64,000 nt of DNA, taken from assembly GCA_964035545.1 (NCBI GenBank), contig OZ037769.1:6320429-6384428 (forward strand), given 5' to 3'. The notes below the pieces were generated by a model that was given only the letters and a program-made list of their open reading frames with translations, was not told where the DNA came from and did not search any database. This document shows positions 48,822-58,749 of the stretch, one piece after another; the first letter of the stretch is position 1, and every line of letters starts with the position of its first letter. The DNA comes from Bugula neritina (Eukaryota; Bryozoa; Gymnolaemata; Cheilostomatida; Bugulidae). Both the position numbers and the translations under genes were made by a program.

Positions 48822-48868
48822 TCTGTGGACAGCAGCTGTTTCGGGGTTTGTTCCCTCATCAGCACAGA
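48822..48868 (-). ncRNA. Hammerhead ribozyme motif
   Basis: On the minus strand, stem I 'tctgtg' pairs with 'cacaga' at the far end. The core reads CTGATGA, then stem II GGG/CCC with a 7-nt loop, then GAAA, a short stem III (ACAG/CTGT) and the cleavage triplet GTC. All universally needed core bases are present. Similar compact hammerheads are known from Penelope-like elements and retrozymes. Folding was checked only by hand. Confidence 0.78.
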
Positions 48869-49094
48869 ACAGAGTACCATGGCCCACACCTTGGCAATAG
48901 TAGAAACTTATGTTTCTACTAAAGCATATTTAAAAGGTGTGTAAACTCAAGCCAGAGAGCTCAAGTGACTCTAGGGGTCACCTAGGAGTCACAAGCCTTG
49001 CAAAATGCTAGCAGCTTGAGTTTGTGACCATGGTGAGAGAGCTCAATCACTGAATGTCATTGCTGAGCATTAAGTGAGAGCATAATACCTCAAT

Positions 49095-49095
<1 letters not shown>

Positions 49096-49176
<81 letters not shown>
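49096..49176. repeat. (TA)n microsatellite
   Basis: Pure TA run of about 80 bp at the left edge of the Penelope-like insertion. Confidence 0.9.
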
Positions 49177-49179
<3 letters not shown>

Positions 49180-49370
49180 AATATATCTTTACGAGCTAGC
49201 AATTTGATTATAAATAGGTATACGAGAAACATTGTTGATTTATTACTTTATTAGGTAAAGTAATTACACTGATATTTCGGGTACCACTGTAGGTCCACCT
49301 TCAGAGTAGCAATGAATGAAATTCAAAAATTATTATGTTACGTTAGACGTTATGCATGACACAAAGAATA
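49177..49370. repeat. Left inverted arm of Penelope-like element
   Basis: This arm, from 'tttaaatatatc' next to the TA run to 'catgacacaaagaata', is repeated as reverse complement at 50313-50510. Read on the minus strand it has a degenerate hammerhead core near 49265-49310: 'CGAAATATC' is intact, but the first box reads CTGAAGG in place of CTGANGA. Confidence 0.82.
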
Positions 49371-49557
49371 GAGAGTGGCAGTTATTGTAAATTATTGAAA
49401 CTTAAGGAGATAATCTTATTTTATATATTATACGCAGGTCAGAAATTATACTGATTTTTTTGCATAAAAAATAAATTAGAGTTGACAAAAAAATAGATAT
49501 CCAAATATAAAAACAGCAAGAATTAGTGAAACTATGTGGGAGTTGAGTAGTGTGGAG

Positions 49558-50298
49558 CTATTGATATAGTTTTAGTGGTATGGAGTAACTTTGTTTATTG
49601 AGTTGCGGTTTTATTTGTTTAATGTAGAGAGCTTCGGCTACTTTTCGACGGTGGATTCCTTTAAATGAATGATTTAAAACTGTTACATTGTCTATTGATA
49701 TGTTTTCATGATTAGTGGTGGAGAGGTGTTGATAAATTTTGGAATTGATGTCATGGCAATGTTCATGTATCCTGTGTGATAGGCGACGTCCGGTTTCGCC
49801 TACATATGTTTGTTGACAGGTAGCTTCAGGGCAGGTTATTTTGTAGACTAGGTTGTGAATGTGTTCTTTATTGGTTTTATCTGTGAGATTAAAATGTGAA
49901 CTTAAGGGGGTTTCTTTAAATAAAATCCGGGCATTGAGTTCATTTGGGAAAGAGTCTGTAATTAATTTATTGAGGGAGCGGATTAGTTTCTCTCCTGTTA
50001 CTCCTTTATAAGGCAGTTGGAGTAAAATGTGTTTCCTGTTGTCTTTTTCACTGAGTAGTCCGTCACCAATGTTGTTAATAGTTTTCTCTATTACATATTT
50101 AGGGTAACCATTTTTATGTTCAAAAACATTTCGAATATAGTTTAGTTCTTGGGTCTTAAGTGCTGGAGTAGAACAGATTTTATTAGCTCTTAATACTAGT
50201 GACTTTAGTGTGCTTAGCTTCCACATTTTTAGTGAGAAAGAGTTCCAATGTAAATATGTATCGTTATGTGTTAGCTTGCGGAATACTGTGGTTTCCAC
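49558..50298 (-). mobile_element. Penelope-like element ORF, C-terminal part with GIY-YIG domain
   Basis: A 246-residue frame on the minus strand. Its start ('THNDTYLHWNSFS', 'WKLSTLKSLVLRANKICS') fits the end of the reverse-transcriptase/thumb region of Penelope-like elements. 'GYPKYVIEKTI' is followed by the linker 'ILLQLPYKGVTGEKLIRSL'. The last 100 residues form a GIY-YIG-type endonuclease: 'HNLVYKITCPEATCQQTYVG' (a Y-x-I and T-Y-V-G version of GIY..YIG), 'ETGRRLSHRIHEH' (catalytic Arg) and 'KVAEALYIKQIKPQLN' (catalytic Glu, and Asn at the end). The catalytic half of the reverse transcriptase is missing, so the copy is 5'-truncated and cannot move on its own. Inverted arms and (TA)n tracts flank it. 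Confidence 0.9.
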
Positions 50299-50312
50299 TG
50301 AGCTATTCTATT

Positions 50313-50502
50313 CTATTTTTTGTGTCATGCATAACGTCTAACGTATTGTAATAATTTTTGAATTTCATTCATTGCTACTCTGAAGATGGGTACAGTGGTA
50401 CACAAAATATCAGTATAATTACTTTGCCTAATAAAGTAATAAATCAACAATGTTTCTCGTATACTTATTTATAATCAAATTGCTAGCTCGTAAAAATATA
50501 TT

Positions 50503-50510
<8 letters not shown>
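50313..50510. repeat. Right inverted arm of Penelope-like element
   Basis: Reverse complement of 49177-49370 with scattered substitutions. On the plus strand the hammerhead-like core at 50374-50415 keeps CTGAAGA and the stem I pair TACT/AGTA, but the second box reads CAAAATATC instead of CGAAA. Confidence 0.8.

Positions 50511-50551
<41 letters not shown>
50505..50551. repeat. (TA)n microsatellite
   Basis: TA run between the right Penelope arm and the palindrome at 50552. Confidence 0.9.
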
Positions 50552-50556
<5 letters not shown>

Positions 50557-50761
50557 GAAATAAAATGAGATTTGATTAATATAATGGCATTTATTACTAG
50601 TAGTTTTGTACACAAGAACGATGTGCACTCGTCAGATAAATTAGCCACTATAGCAATCATAGTGGCTAATTTATCTGACGAGTGCACATCGTTCTTGTGT
50701 ACGAAACTACTAGTAATAAATGCCATTATATTAATCAAATCTCATTTTATTTCTTCTAATG
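50552..50761. repeat. Near-perfect long palindrome
   Basis: Two arms of about 100 bp are reverse complements with only one or two mismatches, around a centre 'atagcaatcat'. Each arm holds a hammerhead-like unit (the right one on plus, the left one on minus). (TA)n tracts flank it on both sides. Confidence 0.9.
50669..50721 (+). ncRNA. Hammerhead ribozyme motif in the palindrome, plus strand
   Basis: Stem I ATTTAT (50669-50674) pairs with ATAAAT (50716-50721). CTGACGA (50675-50681) is followed by a 7-bp stem II (GTGCACA with TGTGTAC, one G-T pair), then GAAA (50703-50706), a short stem III and GTA as cleavage triplet at 50713-50715. The mirror copy on the minus strand has AAAA in place of GAAA and should be inactive. 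Confidence 0.75.
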
Positions 50762-50820
50762 TTTATGCTCTAGATTTATTTCTATAGAGCACTCTAGTAA
50801 CGTTTTATAAACACTCATTT

Positions 50821-50823
<3 letters not shown>

Positions 50824-50916
<93 letters not shown>
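50824..50916. repeat. (TA)n microsatellite
   Basis: About 93 bp of pure TA dinucleotides at the right edge of the mobile-element nest. Confidence 0.9.
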
Positions 50917-50918
<2 letters not shown>

Positions 50919-50919
50919 T

Positions 50920-52095
50920 ATCTGATCAACTCCTTTGGTTCCTGCTATAACCTCACAGGGTGATGCAGTAATTAATCACATAATATAAGACCCACAACTA
51001 GTAGTGCACAAACTACAACAATAGATAGGTTAAAGTATCAGAACATTTTCATGATAGTAATGATGACACAAAATGATTTATGACACAAAACTAAGATATA
51101 ATTGTGAAATATCTAAACGAATAATATAATCAAATAATTACAGCATAACATATAGATGTTCAAAGACATAGCAGAATATTAATTTAAGCCAAACATGTTT
51201 AATGCTTGATTAGCTTGTTATAGCAATTTATAGACTTTATAAAAATACTCATGTTAATAAAGAACTTTTGAAAATACTTAATTTAACAAGTTGGTCATTT
51301 TCCGGCTGCTTGTAAATAATTATATACATGGCAAGTAGCAATATATTGCTATAGCTGCTACGACTTTATATTTGTTAAAGTGGCATAAAATGTACTCTTT
51401 AGATATGCAGCTTTATTATCTGCCCTCAAGAAGCCAACTGAGTTCTATTTAACCACGGTCAATACAATATCCAGGTTACTATGAGGTGATATTATGCACC
51501 AAGTGTCATAAAATACAACAATGAAGAAAACATATGCAGTAATAAAACATAGTTAATTTAGAATATTAGGAGAATACACTCTCATTGTATCAGGAAGTTA
51601 CTGCATGTAAAACCAAGCAATCAGTGTATAACCTATTTTCCATGTTTTCTGATTTGTTACCTGCATCATTAACTTTAATCTAATAGAACTAAAACTTGCA
51701 TGGCTTTCAAAGAGAAACTGAACATGCTTGCTAGCATTAAAAAAAGTTTAAAAACTTCCTCAAAGTCAACACTTATAACAGTTGAGCAACAGATATTTGC
51801 TGTTATAAGATAGTCCTATAGTGCAATTTATACTGAATACCTTCTTCATTGCTGGCTTTTGAATTGTTATGCATACTCTCATTATCAATATACATAGCAT
51901 TATTTGGGAAATGTTTATGTTTCTGAAATAGTTTTCAGACTTGGATATCAAATGAAAAAAGAACAGATAAACAGTCGAATGCAATGTATAGCTATATAGC
52001 TTTATTAACAGGCATTATACCCTTTTTATGGACTTGTGACATGTTATTTTAACCCAGCTGATAATGAAAAGACTCAAGGCCTCTTAGTGATAAAG
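50920..52095. other. Spacer with upstream part of a relict array unit
   Basis: From about 51580 ('tgtatcaggaagttactgca') to 52160 the sequence follows 27.6-28.8 kb upstream of copy 1, with indels. It is thus the promoter-side part of another array unit. No exon is seen. Confidence 0.5.
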
Positions 52096-52098
52096 CAG

Positions 52099-52106
52099 TA
52101 TAAATA
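52099..52106 (+). promoter_or_regulatory. TATA-like box upstream of the relict copy
   Basis: 'TATAAATA' in the same context as 28767 ('gataaagcagtataaatatt' here). It could still drive the relict or, by read-through, copy 3, whose own upstream DNA lacks it. Confidence 0.35.
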
Positions 52107-52189
52107 TTTGAGCAGTATGCATAATTGAAAACAGGTGTATTCTGAAACTCAAAACTTCACTATTTGCTTTAAACTGCAGTAAATCTTAA

Positions 52190-52622
52190 TTGGGTTATTT
52201 TACTTAATTTAGTACACACTGGAAATCTGCAGCTTTTAACTATTTTTTACAATTTAGCTGCTAATAAACATGGCTTTTTGCCCAAAACTAGTAAAATATG
52301 AATGAACACACCTAAAAAATCAAGGTTCTGCTTAATTTTGCTTGATTTCCCATGTTTTTTTTCCAATTATTTAGTCACTTTTGATTTTGGAGAGTTATAG
52401 TTTTTTCATAACACTCTGCAATCAAACGTAGATGAATAATTAGGAAAAAACATGGAAAGTCAAACAAAATTAAGAAGAACCTTGGTTATTTAGGTGTATT
52501 TATTTATATTTTACTAGTTTTGGGCAAAAAGCCATGTTCATTAGCAGCTAAATTGTAAAATAGCTAAAAACTGGAGATTTCCAGTGTGTACTAAAATAAG
52601 CAAAATGACCTAATTTACATTT
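52190..52622. mobile_element. Long foldback element
   Basis: Two arms of about 200 bp are reverse complements: 'tttagtacacactggaaatc' and 'gcaaaaagccatg' style blocks appear in both. The centre is about 20-40 bp around 52400. A diverged arm fragment lies in the ARMC1 intron (3690-3770). The element separates the TATA-like motif from the relict 5' exons. Confidence 0.88.
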
Positions 52623-52649
52623 GCAAGCAACCATTTACTTTTCTGCAGC

Positions 52650-53040
52650 AGGCTTGCCGGCTCTCTTATTGTGTAGGTATATTACGACACATCTCTACTA
52701 CTGCTGTGACACACAGAAAACTACATCTAGTGAGTTACAACTTAGAACTAACTATTCTAACCTTGAAACAAGAAATGGTATTTCTTTCAGATAAATTTAA
52801 TTATAGCAGCTAAATTCTTTAATTTAGATATAATACAGCACAGCAATAGAATAAACTAATTATTTTAAACAGTTCTTTGCAATTAAAATTGAACAACATG
52901 TTGTCTTTTTAGATTGTCAAGTTCAATTGTTACTTAGTATAAACCTACAAAACATTTTCTGAGGTGGAAAGCCAATATGTGGTAAGTTATTAGACTAAAA
53001 TATTCAATTGAATGAGATAGTTTAAATTTTCCATGGCTTG
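52650..53040 (+). pseudogene. 5' relic of a nucleotidyltransferase-TPR gene
   Basis: The segment matches the 5' UTR exon, first intron and ATG exon of the three copies, up to 'caatatgtggtaagttatt'. The donor 'gtgagt' after the UTR exon and the acceptor 'tttttag' are kept, but the start codon region reads 'ctgaggtggaaagcc', so ATG has become GTG. Exons 2 and 3 are absent. The homology ends near 53050, where unrelated repeat DNA starts. Confidence 0.8.
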
Positions 53041-53059
53041 GGATATGTGAATTACACTT

Positions 53060-53860
53060 GTGTTTCAATTTAAACATCATTTGTCAATAGTGGAGAATTT
53101 TATGGGAAAAACAAAAAAAAGTACCACTAGTTCGACATTTACAAAAAATATGAATATGAAAGAAATATGTGTACATGATTACATGATTACATGGGCTATT
53201 CTGCCGTCAGTTATTAGCACAATCCACTTTCTCCCCGTGGGCGCCGGAAGGCGTTGTCTATATACAAGAGCTTGACACCGATTGGTCGACCTATATTCTA
53301 TTTGTTATTGTCCATATTAATTGGCGGGTCGTCGCACGTAAACTATGCGTGGAGACGGAATGACTTGGAGTTGCCACTCCTGACCATAAGTATTGTTGAG
53401 TTATGTTTAGCAGGAGACACAGAGGGTTATACTTCTACTTCTATTACACCACCCCCCCCCCCCAGCAGGAAGCCCACTTCTTGATAATTCTAAAAATGGC
53501 GAGGAAGTATGAAAAATATAACAAAAAATCCATAAAGAGAGAAGAAATACACAAATATATCAGTTACTGAACAGATTATAGTACAAGAAAAGCAAAAAGA
53601 AACCCGAAATTTAGCAGACATGGCCAAGATGATGGTCACCAAATGAGAATCAAATGACTAATACGAATACACAGTGTCACACTAGAGGTGCATACCCTGT
53701 CTGGATCGCCGGGTACGGAGCTTACGTTTGATTCTCCCACCGAATCCTTTAACTGATTCAGCCCAGCTGTAACAGCCAAGAGTTGAGGTGCCAGCTGCCC
53801 AAATCCAGATTACAGTCTCCGGAGCCTCTGCTCCATGTCATACTATGTAAGTGACAGGTT
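53060..53860. mobile_element. Unclassified inserted repeat DNA
   Basis: This block interrupts the array homology. It is richer in GC, contains a run of about 13 C near 53450, and at 53185-53340 carries the inverted match to 48565-48720. Read on the minus strand, 'tttggtgaccatcatc' near 53630 recalls the start of an LTR-retrotransposon internal region. No coding frame is convincing. Confidence 0.45.
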
Positions 53861-54288
53861 GTAACTGAAAACAAGTGTATTCCAAAACTTAAAACTTTGT
53901 TATTTACTTTTCACACAAACATCCTCTACTTTTCTAAAGCTTATCACAAGTTTGTTAGCTCTCTTATTATAAGTTGTAAGACACATCTCTACGTACTGTT
54001 TATGACACACAGATTACTGCAGTGAACTGCTCAGCACCTGGTAAGTTACAGCTTATAACAGTATTGATCATACTTCTAACTATTCTAACCTTGAAACAAG
54101 AAATGGTGTTTCTCTAAGATAAATTTAATTATAGCAGCTAAATTCTTTAATTTAAATATAATACAGCACAGTAAGAGAATAAACTAATTGAACAGTTCTT
54201 TGTAATTAAAATTGAATAATATATTGTCTTTTAGATTGTCAAGTTTAATTCTTACTAAGTATAAATCTGCAGAACATTCTCTGAAGAG

Positions 54289-57200
54289 ATGGAAGAACAA
54301 TATGTGGTAAGTTATTATATTCAACTGGAAGAGATAGTGTAGATTATCCATGGCTTGAGATATGTACACTGCACTTGCTTTGATTCTAAACTTGATTTGC
54401 CGTTTGTGGATAATTTCAAGAAAAGATACAAAAAAAACTAAAACCACCCTTGATTTGACATTTATAACTTAAATGACTGCCAAAGAAACATGTGTACACA
54501 CTACACATGCACGTACACACAAGTTAGGCAAGTTTCAGATGCTCTCTTAGTGGTATAGAATAAAATTTACTGCTGTCTACATATATGTATTGCTGTATTT
54601 TCATATTTGCAAGACTTAACTCTATAAGTTCCCAGTATACTTTATTTTATAAAAATAGGTTTCTGTCAACACTAAAACAAGTTCAGTAAACTTCTATAAA
54701 ATCAACATTTACAGTTAATCTTAGTGTAATTTTATTATGCTATTTTGTCATAGCATAATTCAACTATATTATGTGTTTTGCATGTCAATATTGTGTTCTC
54801 TTATAGGTAATAGATTTATTTTGTATCAATTTTATAAGTATCTTGTATATGGACATATTGTAGATTACCGAAGAAGAGCTGAGAGATTTCAAAATAGCTT
54901 ACTGTTGTGCACCTGGTGGAAAATATAACCTAGAAGCCCCAATACCGTTTTTAAGGAAGTTAGCTGATGGCTATTCAAAAAAATATAAAACTACTGGTGA
55001 TTGGGCGGACATTGTAAAGGTACTAAGCAAACGCACAAAAAAACTACAGAAATTCACCTATATCGACTTCAATTTTTGTTGCGAACTCATGCCTTAGCTT
55101 TTAAAAATTGTAATGTATAGTTAATGTCATTTAAAACTATGAGTCATGACAGTTGTGTAAACCAGCAGAAGTTTGAATATTATATTGTACTTTTTTGTGA
55201 AAAAAAAGCTATTAACAGTATTGCATTACCTACAAAGGATTGGTAAAAAGGAATTTAATGAGCTACTAGCAATATTGGGAATCAGTAAATTCTTCATCCC
55301 ACTGAATATATATATAATAGTTGCAATCCTATCCATAAAATAATTATTTATTATATATAGTATGAATTATTTTTTCAAGCTATTGACACCGACTGATAAG
55401 AAAACCTATAACTTTGTCATTTTAACTTTATGACTTTTCAAAATCATTTTAGAGTCATGCTTTGTGCAACTCCATAGCTAAGCGAAAAGCTGATGAAGCC
55501 GACTTGTGGAATAAAAAGGCTTTTGAAGCACAGAAAGCTTATTGGAAAGAAAATGGAGTTTGGAGCTATGAAGTCCAAATGCATGTGACTGGTCAACTGG
55601 TTGATGAACTAGAAGAAATAAGGGAAGAGTGTAGAATGCAGAATAATCAAATTGAACACATAGTTGCACAGTATAACAATGACAAGGTTACAAGGGCTAA
55701 CTTTACTGAGCAGTTTGTTTCAGGCGTCAAACAAATTTCGCTGACTAGTTCTCAGAAAATGGCAGCGTTTGCAAAAAAGGTGTTTGAGTTCAGTGTCGCT
55801 AGTATGTCCATTCTTCCTCCTTGCAAGTTTTGTGTGGTAGCACTGGGTTCTCTAGCTAAAGGCGAAGCAACACCCTACTCAGACTTGGAGTATTTGTTTC
55901 TAATTGAATCTTCCAATTGTGAAACAATCGCTTATTTTGAAAAACTTGCTCTTTCAAGCTATTTCATCATTGGAAACTTGCAAGAAACAGATTTAGGGTA
56001 CATGTCAATAGCGGAGTTAAAAGGATGGTTTGATGACACACAAAAAAGTGGTTTCAAAATTGATGGCTTAAAAGATGGAGCTGGAAACATTCCAACTGGC
56101 AATGGATCTACTTCTCAGCGAAACCATTTTATCGTTACTCCAACGTCTCTAATTCACAAATACAAATCAGTTTTAGACGACCCTCAAGGTGATGCTATTG
56201 TTGGAGATCTCACGGCTAAATTACAGTTTACCAGACTAGTATACTGCCACGGAGATGGTGCGGAAAAACTCTTAGATCAATTCTCGGAACAAAAGCTTAT
56301 GCTACAGCCTAATGACATAAGGCAAAAAGTCAACAGAGAAATGTTTATTGCTGATGCAAAGAAATATGGCTTTAAGCCTACAGAAGAGTTGATAAATAAT
56401 GGATTTTCAATCAACACAAAAAAGGAACTATATCGATATCCATCAATCTTGCTTTACAACATTTTGATATTATTCAACATATCATTGACCCATTCATGGG
56501 AAGGTTTGAACAACCTCAAAGAAATGAAATATATTTCTGTCTCCATACACGAGCACATTCTATTTTTGTTAGCATGTGCATGTTACCTTAGACTTTCAAC
56601 ATATCATTTTTATGATTCAGCTGAAGAAAGCTTGTCCGTTCTTTCAGTGAATTATTTTACTTACCCTGATGTTCGAAAGACTAGCATAGCAGAGACAAAA
56701 ACTAGAAATAAATGGTTCCTTCCACAAAAACTGTTTAACCTTCATTGTGAGTATTCAGTACCCTTAAAGAAGCACATTAGCGCATGCAAGATTGACAATA
56801 TTGAAGATGTTATAAAAACAGCTGTTCAACAACCCAACTGGCTTGTGAAATTTCAAACTTTTCATTGTTGCAATCGTTGGTCCAAAGGACAAGGTATTCT
56901 CCAGAAACATATCAATCTCGAAACAGTTCTAAGAAATCCTGAGCAAACTATTGACACAATTTACAGTTTAGTGAGCAATGACTTTGAAGACTTGTGGAAC
57001 ACCATCAGGGCTTTAACTTATTCGTTAAGTCAAGAAAGAAAAAACAAAGAAGCCCTGGCTTACCACTTGATTATTCAAACAATGATAGAATCAGATTTGA
57101 GTGCAAAAATCTATGAAGAGCAACAGTTAATCATGGCTGAGTCAAAAGCAGAAACTGGTATGTGCTTTTTCGCATTGACTGATTTCAACAAAGCTATAGA

Positions 57201-58326
57201 GGAATACAAAAGTTCACTACAGATCCGAAGTATGTTTTTATCAAGTGACCACGACCAGTTGGCAAAAATGTACCTTTGCCTTGGAAGATCCTACATTTAT
57301 CTCTACAGATATCAGGAGGCTCACACTCATCTGTTCATTGCTCTGCAAATCTGTCACAATCAAGCATCGAAGGAAGTTGAATACAACTACTATGGTGAAA
57401 TTGTACATTCAGAAACTCCAATTCAACCTGTAGTTGGTCTCTTGAAAAAAAGTCCACAAGACAGGCTTCGTTATTTGAACAATCCATCTATGCTACTCGC
57501 CCGTGTTTTGTGGGAGATCGGATTGAATTATTTTTACACAAAGTACTTTGAGCTAGCGTTTTGTTATTTTAGCAAAGCCCAAGAGATGTTTTACGATTGT
57601 TATGGAAGTAAAGCTTGTCACAGAGATATTGCCCATCTATTTTATTCATTGGCTTGTGCTAGTTCTATGTTGGGACATCATGACGAAGCTGAGGAGTATT
57701 TCAAACGGGGGATTGCAATGACAATTCAAATCTTTGGGAAAACAAACCGATTTAAAGCTGCTGTATTACATTATTTCGCCATGAATGACTCGAAGATTTA
57801 CCATAAAGTTCTATTTAAGTTATTTTTAAGTCTACCACGGTACCGAGTAGCACACTCAGAGTCTGCAACAGCTATAAGTCGATACGGATTGCATCTCACA
57901 CACATTAGAGAATACTCTTTTGCTGAAAATGTACTGAAAAAAGCACTACAGATGTACCATGACAGTGCTGTTTCTGAAAACAGCAAATACCCAGCTGGGT
58001 ACATTTCTGTCACATTATCACATTTGGCTTTAAACTATTGGAAACAAGGAAAGATTCAGCTTGCCAAAAAGACTTTTGAACAATCTTTAGAGCCTCTCAA
58101 TGAAATCGAAAAACTAATGCCTAGTTCTGCTGACCTAGAGAGAGGAGAAATTCTTCAAATGATGGGTGTCATGCACTTATCTCTTTTACAATATCACAAC
58201 GCAATCGTCTACTTTCGTCAAGCAAAACAAAAATTTGTGTCTGCTTGCGATGACCCTAATCATCCAAAAATTATTGAGGTTAAGAATCTAATTCGGTCTA
58301 CCTCAAGGCATCTTCAAAACCAGTGA
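54289..58326 (+). CDS. Nucleotidyltransferase-TPR protein, copy 3
   Basis: Coding exons 54289-54306, 54864-55019 and 55453-58326, phase 0, give 1015 residues. The 5' UTR exon probably ends at 54040 and the ATG exon opens at 54235. By hand alignment the large exon differs from copy 1 at roughly 34 of 954 residues. Seven of these fall within 28 residues just before the third TPR (about 715-742: 'TPIQPVVGLLKKSPQDRLRY' here). Many other differences match copy 2 instead ('YMSIAELKG', 'VYCHGDG', 'ADAKKYG', 'EELINNG', 'YSVPLKKH'). The nucleotidyltransferase motif, the '[10 protein letters not shown]' segment and all TPRs are intact. The start and splice sites equal those of copy 1. Its upstream DNA has been replaced by repeat sequence (53060-53860), so expression may differ. 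Confidence 0.88.
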
Positions 58327-58749
58327 CTGTAATGTCTTGTTACCCAAAGAGACAGCATGGTGATTAGAATAATTTTTTTAAATGCCTGGTTTGTGTCTTT
58401 TATTCATCAGCAATGTAACTTGATATAATGATTTATGGGCTTCATACAAATACTCCTGTCAAAAATCAATGATATTTTATTTGAATAATCATAATAATGA
58501 AAGTGAATAAGTTTTATTACAATAAAAAAAATTTCTATTTCTTATAGTTTTATAAATTATCTAGCCTTTTTTAACAAAGTGGTTTAAATTATTCTTACTT
58601 CTATTATACTCCGTAGCAGTCGTAAAACTTAAAATAAACATGATTTGCAAAATATCTGCGCTTATCTTTATACTAAATTGAATCATCTATATTTAACTTC
58701 TATAGTTGAGTGATTATCATAAAGCCATTACGATTGTAATTTAATTATT

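Larger units (their letters stand above)
42100..51310. repeat. Older duplicated unit 2, interrupted by mobile DNA
   Basis: The unit resembles unit 1 in patches: 5' UTR exons and gene (42120-47270), 47455-47625 (compare 35720-35885), 47745-48060 (compare 38580-38870) and 51020-51300 (compare 38960-39260). The part that would hold the reverse-transcriptase relic, IAH1 exons and SINE is absent. A TIR element, Penelope-like DNA and (TA)n tracts fill 48.2-50.9 kb. Confidence 0.75.

Noticed and set aside
53254-53484. Proline-rich 76-residue frame
   Set aside because: The prolines come from a C homopolymer and the frame lies in repeat DNA with no supporting exon structure.
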